DNA of 64,000 nt from Zunongwangia sp. ESRF-bin46. Lineage in GTDB: Bacteria > Bacteroidota > Bacteroidia > Flavobacteriales > Flavobacteriaceae. Made by a program: the position numbers and the translations under genes. Of this stretch, positions 17,264 to 25,859 are shown piece after piece. Every line of letters begins with the position of its first letter. Within the stretch, counting starts at the first letter, position 1. The notes under the pieces were generated by a model. It made no database searches and was not told the DNA's origin. It saw nothing but the letters and a program-made list of their open reading frames with translations. The stretch spans positions 62,001 through 126,000 of the forward strand of contig NTLF01000020.1 in the NCBI GenBank assembly GCA_002631855.1. The letters run 5' to 3'.

Positions 17264-18921
17264 TGAGCGTATTGATCGGGCATTTTTCTGCTATTTAATA
17301 TTTTTCCTACAGCAGAACCAATTGAATATAAAGTAACTTCAGAGAATGGTGAAGCAATAAGGGTTAAACCTATTGGTTCACCATTATTTTTATACCCCAT
17401 TGGAATCGTTAAACAGGGGTGTAGGCCAACAGCCGCTTGGGCACTATGGTAATTGTTAATGGATAAAATCGCATCCAAGTTATGTTCTGTTATAGGTTTT
17501 TGGAAAAAAACAGTGCCTTGCTCTTTTAAATTGGCTTTTATTTTCTGAAATGATTTTGCTGAGGTTGTATCAGCCATAATACCGTCAAAAATACCTTGGT
17601 TATAGGGCATGTAGCTCAAGCTATCTTTTTTATTGAAAGTCATCACTTCTTCAAGATTGTTAACTTGTATGTTTCCTGAAGCATATTCATCTAAATACTT
17701 TGGAAGGTCTTCTTTCATTTCAAGATTTAGAAGTGTCAAAAAACCATCTAATGAAGTTTCAGGTGGTGTGATTTCTATAATTTCGGCCCCTGCGTTTTTT
17801 AATTTTTCAACAGTAGCAGAATAAATAGAATCTGAAACCAAACTTTTTATAACACCAAGTCGCTTTCCTTTTATTGAAGTCTTTTTAACAGCATCAATAT
17901 ATTCTTCAGAAACCGAAACACTACTAGCATCTTCTTCGTCTTTACCAGTCATGGCATTCATCAAAATAGCGTTGTCAACTATATTTTTGGTCATCGGTCC
18001 AGGTGTGTCTAGTGTATGCGAAATAGGGACAATACCACTTCTGCTTAATACACCAACCGTAGGCTTTAGGCCAACAATGGAATTTTGCGCAGATGGTGAA
18101 ATAATTGATCCGGCCGTTTCGGTTCCTACTGCGGCAACGGCATAATTTGTAGCTGTTGCAGTACCGCTTCCGGCACTGCTTCCGCCGGTTTCAAATTGTT
18201 TTCTACCATACGGATTAAGTGTTTGGCCACCAATAGCGCTATAGCCCAATGGGCAACCTTGACAGAAATAATACGCCCATTCGCTTAGATTTACTTTTCC
18301 TAAAATAAGTGCACCGTTGCTTTTCAGCTGAGAAACAATAAACGCATCTTTTGTAGGGCTATTTTCTTCTAGAACTTTCGCTCCTGCCGTTGTATTCATA
18401 CTTTGTGTATTGATGTTGTCTTTTAGTAGGATTGGCATCCCATATACAGAATAATGGCTGCTAGTTTTATTTTTATCACGCTCTTTGGCTTCTTGAAGAA
18501 TATTAGGGTTTAAGGCAATAATGGTATGAAGGCTTTTTTCTGTGTCTAACTCGTAGTTGAAAATTCGTTTTAAATAGAAAAGCGTCAATTCTTCATAACT
18601 AAACGTGCCTTCGGAAATAGCTTGTTGAATACTGGGGATGTTTTTTTCAAGTATATATGGCTTTAACTGATCGTATCTTGTTTGGGAAAAAGCTGAAACA
18701 GATGAAGCTAATTCTTGAAAGACCTTATTTTTGTCTAAAAACTTCGATTGAATTAACTTATAACGCATCCTTGGATTCGTATGGTTTTGCTGATTTTCAA
18801 TTTCAGCAGTTTCGTCATAAGCATCCCAAAGCGGTTTTTTATCTTCTTGAGCTTGGCTTTCAGTGAAATTGAAGCTAAAAAATAAAAAGAAAGAAATAAG
18901 TAATATAGTTGATGTTTTCAT
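17260..18921 (-). CDS. Secreted amidase (amidase signature family)
   Basis: A 553-aa amidase-signature enzyme with an N-terminal signal peptide, starting at ATG 18921 (MKTSTILLISFFLFFSF). The catalytic triad is visible: Lys in MPILLKDNINT, cis-Ser in GGSSAGSGTATAT and the nucleophilic Ser in GTETAGSIISP. The family hydrolyses amide bonds in many substrates, so the substrate here is open; related exported enzymes include glutamyl-tRNA amidotransferase A-like amidases and peptide amidases. It ends by overlapping the DUF302 gene by 4 bp in convergent orientation. The metK terminator lies in its upstream region. Confidence 0.92.
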   Translation of the reverse strand: MKTSTILLISFFLFFSFNFTESQAQEDKKPLWDAYDETAEIENQQNHTNPRMRYKLIQSKFLDKNKVFQELASSVSAFSQTRYDQLKPYILEKNIPSIQQAISEGTFSYEELTLFYLKRIFNYELDTEKSLHTIIALNPNILQEAKERDKNKTSSHYSVYGMPILLKDNINTQSMNTTAGAKVLEENSPTKDAFIVSQLKSNGALILGKVNLSEWAYYFCQGCPLGYSAIGGQTLNPYGRKQFETGGSSAGSGTATATNYAVAAVGTETAGSIISPSAQNSIVGLKPTVGVLSRSGIVPISHTLDTPGPMTKNIVDNAILMNAMTGKDEEDASSVSVSEEYIDAVKKTSIKGKRLGVIKSLVSDSIYSATVEKLKNAGAEIIEITPPETSLDGFLTLLNLEMKEDLPKYLDEYASGNIQVNNLEEVMTFNKKDSLSYMPYNQGIFDGIMADTTSAKSFQKIKANLKEQGTVFFQKPITEHNLDAILSINNYHSAQAAVGLHPCLTIPMGYKNNGEPIGLTLIASPFSEVTLYSIGSAVGKILNSRKMPDQYAH

Positions 18922-18943
18922 AGTCAATCGTTTTTATAAAGAT

Positions 18944-18975
18944 AAAAAAAGCCATCCTGTAAAAAAGGATGGCTT
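18944..18975 (-). terminator. Intrinsic terminator of metK
   Basis: On the minus strand AAGCCATCCT pairs with AGGATGGCTT and is followed by seven T. It lies 25 bp after the metK stop codon. Confidence 0.9.
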
Positions 18976-18999
18976 CGAATATATACAGTAAATTGAATT

Positions 19000-20253
19000 T
19001 TATAGATTAAAAGCTTTTTTAACTTGATCTATATAATCTAATTTTTCCCAAGTGAAAAGTTCTACCTCTTTTTTAATAGTTCCTTTGTAAGGACTTTCAA
19101 AAATTTTAGTTACTGTTTCAGGAATCCTTCCCATATGCCCATAAGCAGCGGTTTCCACATAAATAGGATTACGTAATTTTAAACGCTTTTCAATTGCGGC
19201 AGGGCGCATATCGAATATTTCAGCTACTTTTTTAGCAATTTCACCATCGGTTAAATCAATTTTAGAAGTACCGTGTGTATTGACTAATATTGAGGTAGGT
19301 TTTACCACACCAATAGCATAACTTACTTGAATTAATACTTCTTCAGCTACACCAGCAGCTACTAAGTTTTTAGCAATATGTCTTGCCGCGTAGGCAGCAC
19401 TTCGGTCAACTTTACTCGGGTCTTTACCGCTAAAAGCACCACCACCGTGTGCACCTTTACCGCCGTACGTATCAACAATTATTTTTCTACCCGTTAAACC
19501 AGTGTCTCCGTGAGGACCACCAATTACAAACTTTCCAGTCGGGTTTATGTGGTAAACAATATCATCATTGAACAGTTTTTGAACATACTCAGGTAACTTC
19601 GCTTTTACCTTCGGAATTAAAACTTCAATAATATCCTTTTTAATTTTGTTCAACATCTTTTCATCTTCATCAAAATCATCGTGTTGCGTTGATAAAACAA
19701 TAGAAACTATTTTTTGCGGAACATTGTCGTCGCTATATTCAATAGTTACTTGACTTTTTGAATCAGGACGCAAATATGGAATTTCGGTTCCATCACGGCG
19801 CAATTTTGCTAATTCAATAAGAATCGTATGCGAAATTTCAAGTGCTAACGGCATATAATGTTCCGTTTCGTTGGTAGCATAACCAAACATCATTCCTTGG
19901 TCACCGGCACCTTGCTCTTCTTTGTCCTCGCGGTCAACTCCTTGATTAATATCTTGTGATTGCTCGTGAATCAATGAAATTACGCCACAAGAATCACCAC
20001 TAAATTGATAGGCTCCCTTTGTGTAACCAATTTTATTAATTATATCCCTTGCAATATGTTGTACATCTAGGTAGGTGTCGCTTTTTACCTCTCCGGCAAG
20101 TACTACTTGTCCTGTTGTTACTAAGGTTTCACAGGCTACTTTCGATTCGGGGTCGAAGGCTAAAAAATGATCTAATAATGCGTCGCTAATTTGATCTGCA
20201 ACTTTATCTGGGTGTCCTTCAGAAACACTTTCTGAAGTAAATAAGTACGCCAT
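19000..20253 (-). CDS. metK: S-adenosylmethionine synthase
   Basis: A 417-aa SAM synthase making S-adenosylmethionine from ATP and methionine in the cytoplasm. Family signatures are [30 protein letters not shown] and the P-loop-like [16 protein letters not shown] with [12 protein letters not shown]. The gene is divergent from the methionine biosynthesis cluster. Its 5' leader (about 160 nt) contains a SAM-II-like aptamer, so expression should fall when SAM is plentiful. It is followed by its own terminator. Confidence 0.98.
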   Translation of the reverse strand: MAYLFTSESVSEGHPDKVADQISDALLDHFLAFDPESKVACETLVTTGQVVLAGEVKSDTYLDVQHIARDIINKIGYTKGAYQFSGDSCGVISLIHEQSQDINQGVDREDKEEQGAGDQGMMFGYATNETEHYMPLALEISHTILIELAKLRRDGTEIPYLRPDSKSQVTIEYSDDNVPQKIVSIVLSTQHDDFDEDEKMLNKIKKDIIEVLIPKVKAKLPEYVQKLFNDDIVYHINPTGKFVIGGPHGDTGLTGRKIIVDTYGGKGAHGGGAFSGKDPSKVDRSAAYAARHIAKNLVAAGVAEEVLIQVSYAIGVVKPTSILVNTHGTSKIDLTDGEIAKKVAEIFDMRPAAIEKRLKLRNPIYVETAAYGHMGRIPETVTKIFESPYKGTIKKEVELFTWEKLDYIDQVKKAFNL

Positions 20254-20281
20254 AAAGGTCTTTTTAAATTTTTATATACTG

Positions 20282-20403
20282 AAGATTTGACGAACGCGTC
20301 GAAGGAAGTTTACACTGCCTTTAGCATTTTTTAATCTGAAATTTTTTAACTGAAAATAGTATTCAAAAAAATATTCAGAAGAGGTTGCAATCAGTCAAAT
20401 CTT
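20282..20403 (-). promoter_or_regulatory. Core-sequestering expression platform of the metK riboswitch
   Basis: AAGATTTGAC inside the aptamer (20394-20403 on the plus strand as its complement) has a perfect 10-bp complement, GTCAAATCTT, downstream of the aptamer (20282-20291). Forming this helix would destroy the SAM-binding core, so the two folds are mutually exclusive. Confidence 0.7.
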
Positions 20404-20410
20404 TCCTCTT
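20313..20410 (-). promoter_or_regulatory. SAM-II-like riboswitch (long-loop form) in the metK leader
   Basis: Read on the minus strand. P1 is AAGAGG (20405-20410) with CCTCTT (20379-20384). The loop between holds GATTTGACTGATTGCAA, which matches the SAM-II core GAUUU...UUGCAA. The 3' conserved part AATGCTAAAGGCAGTG is at 20313-20328. A pseudoknot forms by ACTG with CAGT and GCA with TGC, flanking the UAAA that lines the SAM-II site. The 50-nt AT-rich linker between P1 and the 3' strand is longer than in alphaproteobacterial SAM-II, as in the described long-loop variants. Confidence 0.82.
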
Positions 20411-20418
20411 TCAGCGGA

Positions 20419-20426
20419 CAAAGATA
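20419..20426 (-). promoter_or_regulatory. metK promoter -7 element
   Basis: TATCTTTG on the minus strand fits TAnnTTTG and lies 9 bp before the first aptamer base, giving a leader of roughly 160 nt. No well-spaced -33 TTG is seen. Confidence 0.6.
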
Positions 20427-20480
20427 GTATTAAAAATAGATTTTTAAAAAGAAGCAATTTCAAAATAAAGTTAAATTAAT

Positions 20481-20512
20481 TTGGAATATCAAAAAATGTT
20501 TAGCAATCTTTG
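20481..20512 (+). promoter_or_regulatory. metY operon promoter
   Basis: TTGG (20481) and AATCTTTG (20505-20512) with a 21-bp spacer resemble the Bacteroidota -33/-7 pair with one mismatch. It lies about 30 bp before the SAM-I aptamer. Confidence 0.5.
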
Positions 20513-20542
20513 TACTCACAAAGTTCAAATCTTTATTGAAAT

Positions 20543-20659
20543 GTTATCAAGAAAGGCTGAGGGAATAGACCCTATGAAGCCTTAGCAACCCTTTCACTTG
20601 AAAGAAGGTGCTACATTCTACAAAAATGTCCAAATATTGGAAATTTTTTGATAGATAAC
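20543..20659 (+). promoter_or_regulatory. SAM-I riboswitch (S-box) upstream of metY
   Basis: P1 is GTTATC (20543-20548) with GATAAC (20654-20659). Conserved S-box blocks follow in order: AAGAAAGGCTGAGGGA, ACCCTATGAAGCC, TTAGCAACC and AAGGTGCTACATTC. The region 20254-20778 has no gene; it holds this element, the metK SAM-II-like leader and both promoters. A short A/T hairpin (20666-20683) follows P1 and may belong to the expression platform. When SAM is abundant, metY and perhaps the genes behind it should be turned down. Confidence 0.95.
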
Positions 20660-20778
20660 GACAAGACAATTTTTTAAAATTGTTTACTCACTTCTTAATA
20701 ACATTTTTCTTATAAAGTACGCCAATAGGCGCATTTTGACTTTTGGTTTAATTTATTATTAACTCAAAAAAAAGAAAA

Positions 20779-22071
20779 ATGAGTACACAAAAATTAGCAA
20801 CACAATCGTTGCACGCGGGACACGACGTAACAGCGAATGGAGGAACCCGAGCGGTGCCTATTTACCAATCTACCAGTTACGTTTTTAAAGACAGCGACCA
20901 CGCTGCCAATTTGTTCAACCTTTCGGAACCTGGATTTATTTACACCCGTATCAACAATCCCACAAACGACATTCTGGAACAGCGTTTGGCGGCATTGGAA
21001 GGAGGAATTGCAGCTGTAACAACCGCTTCGGGAACTTCGGCAATTGCTACAACATTGCTCACGTTATTGCGGGCTGGAGACCATATTGTAGCTTCTAGTA
21101 GTTTGTATGGCGGAACGTATAATTTACTGAATGTTACACTGCCAAGATTGGGTATTACAACTACATTCGTAGATGCAAATGATACTGAAAACTTCAATAA
21201 AGCAGTTCAACAAAATACTCGTGCAGTATTTGTTGAATCGTTAGGAAACCCAAAATTGGATGTATTGGATATTGAAGCTATTTCTGAAATTTCAAAAGCG
21301 AATAAAATCCCGCTACTAGTTGATAACACAGTCGCTACCCCGGCTTTGCTAAACCCAATTAAGTACGGAGCCAATATTGTAATTCATTCGCTTACCAAAT
21401 ACATTAACGGTAATGGAACCGCTTTAGGCGGAGCAATCATCGATGCGGGAACGTTTGATTGGACCAACGAAAAATTCCCTGAATTCACTGAGCCATCACC
21501 TGGCTATCACGGGTTAGTTTATTCCGAAGCACTGGAAGAGGCTGCATTTATTGCGAAGGTGAGAATTGAAGGATTACGAGATTTCGGTGCGGCATTGAGT
21601 CCATATAATGCGTTTCAAATTTTACAAGGTCTGGAAACGTTGGAGATCCGAATTAAAAAGCATAGTGAAAATGCCTTAGAGCTTGCTAAGTGGCTTCAAA
21701 ACAGAGAGGAAGTGGCTTGGGTAAATTATCCTGGGCTTTCGGAAAGTAACTACTTTAGCCTTGCTCAAAAGTATTTACCGGACGGTCAAAGTGGGGTAGT
21801 TACCTTTGGTTTAACAGGCGGCTTTGATGCTGCTAAAAAGTTTGTAGATGCCACTGAACTGTTCTCTTTGTTAGCTAATATTGGCGATACCAAATCTTTA
21901 ATTATTCATCCAGCAAGTACTACACACCAACAGTTGAGCGATGATCAGCAAGAAACTACTGGTGTTACCAAAGATTTAATACGACTTTCAGTAGGCTTGG
22001 AAGCTTTTGATGATCTTACTGATGATTTAGAACAAGCTTTTAAAGCGATTACCAAAACAGTCTTAGTTTAA
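20779..22071 (+). CDS. metY: O-acetylhomoserine sulfhydrylase
   Basis: A 430-aa PLP enzyme of the Cys/Met metabolism family. The long form, with the N-terminal TQSLHAGHD and the late insert GYHGLVYSEA, is typical of O-acetylhomoserine aminocarboxypropyltransferase, which makes homocysteine directly from O-acetylhomoserine and sulfide. The PLP lysine is in HSLTKYINGNG. The gene sits behind a SAM-I riboswitch and opens the methionine cluster, with metX next. A terminator follows, so part of the transcripts may end here. Confidence 0.95.
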   Translation: MSTQKLATQSLHAGHDVTANGGTRAVPIYQSTSYVFKDSDHAANLFNLSEPGFIYTRINNPTNDILEQRLAALEGGIAAVTTASGTSAIATTLLTLLRAGDHIVASSSLYGGTYNLLNVTLPRLGITTTFVDANDTENFNKAVQQNTRAVFVESLGNPKLDVLDIEAISEISKANKIPLLVDNTVATPALLNPIKYGANIVIHSLTKYINGNGTALGGAIIDAGTFDWTNEKFPEFTEPSPGYHGLVYSEALEEAAFIAKVRIEGLRDFGAALSPYNAFQILQGLETLEIRIKKHSENALELAKWLQNREEVAWVNYPGLSESNYFSLAQKYLPDGQSGVVTFGLTGGFDAAKKFVDATELFSLLANIGDTKSLIIHPASTTHQQLSDDQQETTGVTKDLIRLSVGLEAFDDLTDDLEQAFKAITKTVLV

Positions 22072-22083
22072 TTTTAGTTGTAG

Positions 22084-22120
22084 AAAACGGCAGTGAGATA
22101 TGCCATTCCACTGCCGTTTT
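22084..22120 (+). terminator. Intrinsic terminator between metY and metX
   Basis: AAAACGGCAGTG (22084-22095) pairs perfectly with CACTGCCGTTTT (22109-22120). It ends 11 bp before the metX start codon. Confidence 0.85.
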
Positions 22121-22131
22121 AAAATAATCTT

Positions 22132-23157
22132 ATGAAATTACAAACTTTACATATAAACTATACAACTCAAAACGAAACTTTTTCGGGCACAATACCTATA
22201 AGTTTTGAGGTTTTTGGACTTCCTTTGGGCGAAGCACCTATTGTTTTGGTAAACCATGCATTAACTGGAAATAGTTCAGTTACCGAGGAAAATGGCTGGT
22301 GGAATCAGATTATTGGCGATGAAAAGTGTATCGATACAAAGCATTATACAGTTCTTGCTTTTAATATTCCCGGAAATGGTTACGACGGATTTCTACTTGA
22401 AAACCCTGAAACATTTTCAGTATATGATGTTGCAAAGCTTTTTTTACATGCAATCAATCATTTGCAAATTGAAAAGATACATGCTGTTATTGGCGGTTCG
22501 CTTGGCGGAAGTATTGCTTGGCAAATGGCGGTGTTGCGACCTAATCTATTTGAAAATATCATCCCGATAGCGACCGATTGGAAAGCGACCGACTGGTTAT
22601 TGGCAAATTGCAGAGTTCAAAAACAGATTTTAGAACATTCTGAAAATCCTGTTCACGATGCAAGAATTCATGCTATGACGTTGTATAGAACGCCAGAATC
22701 GCTTAAGCAAAAATTTAATCGTAGTCTGAACGAAAAGTTGAACGTATTTAATGTAGAAAATTGGCTATTGCATCATGGTGAAAAGCTGAAAAACCGATTT
22801 CAGTTGGAGGCTTATAAAACGATGAACCATTTGTTAACCACCGTTAACATTGCAAAAGAAACGGGAAATTTCCTTTCTGCAGTAAAAAACATAAAAGGGA
22901 ATGTCCATTTAATAGGCGTTGATACGGATCTCTTCTTCACAAACAAAGAAATTAAAGACACGTATCAAATCTATAAAACCATAAAAAGCAATGTTTATTA
23001 TCACGAAATAAATTCGATACACGGGCACGACGCTTTTTTAATCGAATTTGAGCAGTTACAAACCATTTTACAACCCATTTTTCAGAAAAAGAACACAAAT
23101 TATGAGTACCATAACGATAGACAAAAGAATAAAAGAGAAGCCACTTCAGTTAATTGA
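22132..23157 (+). CDS. metX: Homoserine O-acetyltransferase-like alpha/beta hydrolase
   Basis: A 341-aa alpha/beta-hydrolase-fold acyltransferase. Features are VNHALTGNS, nucleophile elbow GGSLGGS, the late acid in GVDTDLFF and catalytic His in IHGHDAFL. It should acetylate homoserine to O-acetylhomoserine, the substrate of metY; short MetX forms like this are common in Bacteroidota. The 3' end overlaps the start of hom by 56 bp in another frame, implying translational coupling. Its 30-residue tail in the overlap is basic and probably not conserved. Confidence 0.88.
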   Translation: MKLQTLHINYTTQNETFSGTIPISFEVFGLPLGEAPIVLVNHALTGNSSVTEENGWWNQIIGDEKCIDTKHYTVLAFNIPGNGYDGFLLENPETFSVYDVAKLFLHAINHLQIEKIHAVIGGSLGGSIAWQMAVLRPNLFENIIPIATDWKATDWLLANCRVQKQILEHSENPVHDARIHAMTLYRTPESLKQKFNRSLNEKLNVFNVENWLLHHGEKLKNRFQLEAYKTMNHLLTTVNIAKETGNFLSAVKNIKGNVHLIGVDTDLFFTNKEIKDTYQIYKTIKSNVYYHEINSIHGHDAFLIEFEQLQTILQPIFQKKNTNYEYHNDRQKNKREATSVN

Positions 23158-24259
23158 TTTGGAAAACATTAAAAAGAAAAAAGTGAATGTGGTGATCTTC
23201 GGTCACGGCAACGTGGGCGCACGCTTGGTCGATCAAATTATTAAGTCGCAAAAGGAAATTTCAAGAAGGCGCGATTTAGACTTGACCATTTTTGCGGTGG
23301 CAAATTCTAAAACGGTATTATTTGATAAAAAAGGTGTTAAAGCAAATTGGCTGGAAGAAAAAAAAGAGAAAGGAACACCTTATACCGTTACTGATGTATT
23401 AAAATTTTCAGAAGAACATAATCTGGAAAATCTCATTGCGATTGATAATACAGCAGATTCAAACTTTGTTTTTAATTACGAAGCATTAGTGGAAGGTGGT
23501 TTCAGTTTGGTTTCTTCCAATAAAATAGGAAATACAATCGATTTGGATTTTTATAAAAATCTGCGGAAAACCCTTTCAGAAAAAAAGAAAGAATATTTAT
23601 ACGAAACCAACGTAGGCGCGGGACTTCCGTTGATTGATACTATAAAACTGTTACACCTTTCCGGAGAGAACATCACTCGTATTAAAGGTGTGTTTTCAGG
23701 TTCCTTAAGTTACATTTTTAATGAATTTTCAGAAGGAGAAAAAACCTTTAGCGAGGTGTTGAAAGAAGCTATAAACAATGGTTTTACCGAACCAGATCCA
23801 AGAGAAGATTTATGTGGAAATGACGTAGGGCGAAAACTTCTTATTCTAGCCCGAGAACTCGATTTGCACAACGAACTGGAAGATATTTCTATTCAAAACT
23901 TGATACCCAAACCCTTAAGAAGTATTTCAAAGTCAGCCTTTTTTAATCAATTGCAAGAGTTGGATGTTCCCTTTCATATAAAGCGAAAAAACTTGGCGAA
24001 AAACCATGTTTTGCGGTACATTGGTGACTTACACGGAGATTTGTCAAAAGAAGATGGAGCTATTCTAAACGTTAACCTGGTGCCTGTTCCTAAAAACAGT
24101 GCATTGGGGCAATTAAAAGGAAGCGATTCCATTTTTGAAATCTACACTGAAAGTTACGGTAAAAACCCAATTGTAATCCAAGGGGCTGGAGCTGGAGCGG
24201 CCGTCACGGCCAGAGGTGTATTTGGTGATATTCTTCGTTTAAGCGATAAATTAAACTAA
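23102..24259 (+). CDS. hom: Homoserine dehydrogenase
   Basis: A 385-aa stand-alone homoserine dehydrogenase, starting at ATG 23102 (MSTITIDKRIK). The NAD(P)-binding motif is VVIFGHGNVGARL, and the catalytic region has TNVGAGLPLIDT, GVFSGSLSYIFNEF and EPDPREDLCGNDVGRK. It converts aspartate semialdehyde to homoserine. There is no aspartokinase fusion and no ACT domain, so it looks like a copy dedicated to methionine synthesis. A longer frame from TTG 23048 is less likely because ATG 23102 directly gives the usual N-terminus. Confidence 0.93.
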   Translation: MSTITIDKRIKEKPLQLIDLENIKKKKVNVVIFGHGNVGARLVDQIIKSQKEISRRRDLDLTIFAVANSKTVLFDKKGVKANWLEEKKEKGTPYTVTDVLKFSEEHNLENLIAIDNTADSNFVFNYEALVEGGFSLVSSNKIGNTIDLDFYKNLRKTLSEKKKEYLYETNVGAGLPLIDTIKLLHLSGENITRIKGVFSGSLSYIFNEFSEGEKTFSEVLKEAINNGFTEPDPREDLCGNDVGRKLLILARELDLHNELEDISIQNLIPKPLRSISKSAFFNQLQELDVPFHIKRKNLAKNHVLRYIGDLHGDLSKEDGAILNVNLVPVPKNSALGQLKGSDSIFEIYTESYGKNPIVIQGAGAGAAVTARGVFGDILRLSDKLN

Positions 24260-24270
24260 AACGAAAAATT

Positions 24271-24690
24271 ATGAAAGTAACATTGAACAGAGTAAACGAC
24301 AATTATCATTTTGAAGGAAAAGGCGCATCGGGACTTCCAGTACATATTGACAATAAAACTGGTGATGAAGTGCATGGTTCTAGCCCGATGGAGTTATTGT
24401 TGATGGGCGTTGGCGGATGTAGTGCGATTGATGTTGTCTTAATCTTGAAAAAACAAAGACAAGAAATAACGTCTTATAACATGGAAGTAGAAGGGAAGCG
24501 TAAGGACCTAAAAAGCGCGAAACCTTTTGAAGCCATTCACACCACTATTTATTTAGAAGGGACCATTGATGAAAAAAAAGCCAAACGTGCCGCGGCTTTA
24601 AGCTTTGAAAAATACTGTTCTGTTTCCTTAACATTAGAAGGAAATGTAGCCATAACGTACGATATAATCTTGAACGGAAAAAAACTATGA
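24271..24690 (+). CDS. OsmC family protein
   Basis: A 139-aa OsmC/Ohr-fold protein with the two redox cysteines of the family, in GVGGCSAIDVV and KYCSVSLTL. It probably reduces organic peroxides or reactive sulfur species by thiols. It lies 11 bp after hom and overlaps the next gene by 4 bp, so it is co-transcribed with methionine genes. A role against reactive sulfur or peroxide during sulfhydrylation is an inference from the position. Confidence 0.92.
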   Translation: MKVTLNRVNDNYHFEGKGASGLPVHIDNKTGDEVHGSSPMELLLMGVGGCSAIDVVLILKKQRQEITSYNMEVEGKRKDLKSAKPFEAIHTTIYLEGTIDEKKAKRAAALSFEKYCSVSLTLEGNVAITYDIILNGKKL

Positions 24691-25859
24691 CACATTTTGA
24701 AACCGATGCTATTAGAACACAATTGGAGCGCTCTCAGTTTAAAGAGCACTCTAATCCATTGTATGTAACGTCAAGCTTTGTATTTGACGATGCTGAAGAT
24801 ATGCGTGCCTCGTTTGCTGAAGAAAAACAGCGGAATATCTATAGCCGGTTTACAAATCCCAATACCTCAGAATTTGTAGAGAAAATCTGTAAAATGGAAA
24901 AAGCTAAAGCAGGCTATGCCTTTGCGACAGGTATGTCTGCTGTTTTTTCAACGTTTGCCGCTTTATTGAATAGTGGTGACCATATTGTTTCGTGTCGAAG
25001 TGTTTTTGGTTCAACACACAGTTTATTCACCAAGTTTTTACCCAAATGGAATATTGAAACTACTTTTTTTAAAACAGATGAAGTAGATTCGATAGAAAAC
25101 TGTATTCAAGAAAACACTAAAATATTATATGCTGAAACACCAACCAATCCGGCAGTTGCTATTTTAGATTTAGAAAAATTAGGGGCCATTGCCAAAAAGC
25201 ACAACCTGATTTTAATTATTGACAATTGCTTTGCAACGCCATACTTACAGCAACCTATTGAATTCGGAGCCGATTTAGTGATTCATTCCGCTACAAAATT
25301 AATTGATGGGCAAGGTCGTGTATTGGGCGGTGTTACCGTAGGTCGGGCCGATTTGATTAGGGAAATTTATTTGTTTTCGAGAAATTCAGGTCCGGCATTA
25401 TCACCCTTTAATGCCTGGGTGCTTTCAAAAAGTTTGGAAACCCTTGCCGTGCGGGTCGATAAACATTGCGAGAATGCATTTCAACTGGCTGCTTTTTTAG
25501 AAAATCATTCTGCTGTACAATCCGTTTGGTATCCTTTTCTTCCGTCGCATCCACAATATGAAATTGCAAAAAAGCAAATGAAGAAAGGCGGAACCATCGT
25601 AAGCATCGAATTAAAAGGGGGCATTGACGCTGGCAGACAGTTTTTAAATAATTTGAAAATGTGTTCGCTCTCGGCCAACTTGGGCGATACCCGAACCATA
25701 GCGACACATCCTGCTTCAACAACACATAGTAAACTTTCTGAAGAAGACAGACAAGAAACCGGTATAACCGATGGTCTAGTTCGTATTTCAGTAGGGTTGG
25801 AACATATAACAGATATTATTTCAGATATAGAACAAGCACTTCAAAAAATCAAGTTATGA
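24687..25859 (+). CDS. Trans-sulfuration PLP enzyme (O-succinylhomoserine sulfhydrylase / cystathionine synthase-like)
   Basis: A 390-aa Cys/Met metabolism PLP enzyme with NPTNPAVAILDL-type active-site region, PLP Lys in HSATKLIDGQG and SLGDTRT-like end blocks (SANLGDTRTIATHPAST). The sequence is closer to MetZ-type O-succinylhomoserine sulfhydrylase than to metY. As the operon has metX and metY, this second enzyme may use another acyl-homoserine or cysteine, or be a homocysteine-forming backup. It overlaps the OsmC and metH(N) genes by 4 bp each. Confidence 0.88.
   Translation: MTHFETDAIRTQLERSQFKEHSNPLYVTSSFVFDDAEDMRASFAEEKQRNIYSRFTNPNTSEFVEKICKMEKAKAGYAFATGMSAVFSTFAALLNSGDHIVSCRSVFGSTHSLFTKFLPKWNIETTFFKTDEVDSIENCIQENTKILYAETPTNPAVAILDLEKLGAIAKKHNLILIIDNCFATPYLQQPIEFGADLVIHSATKLIDGQGRVLGGVTVGRADLIREIYLFSRNSGPALSPFNAWVLSKSLETLAVRVDKHCENAFQLAAFLENHSAVQSVWYPFLPSHPQYEIAKKQMKKGGTIVSIELKGGIDAGRQFLNNLKMCSLSANLGDTRTIATHPASTTHSKLSEEDRQETGITDGLVRISVGLEHITDIISDIEQALQKIKL

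Noticed and set aside
20666-20683. A/T hairpin after the SAM-I aptamer as a full terminator
   Set aside because: The stem is only A/T-rich with almost no T tract; it may be part of the platform but is too weak to call.
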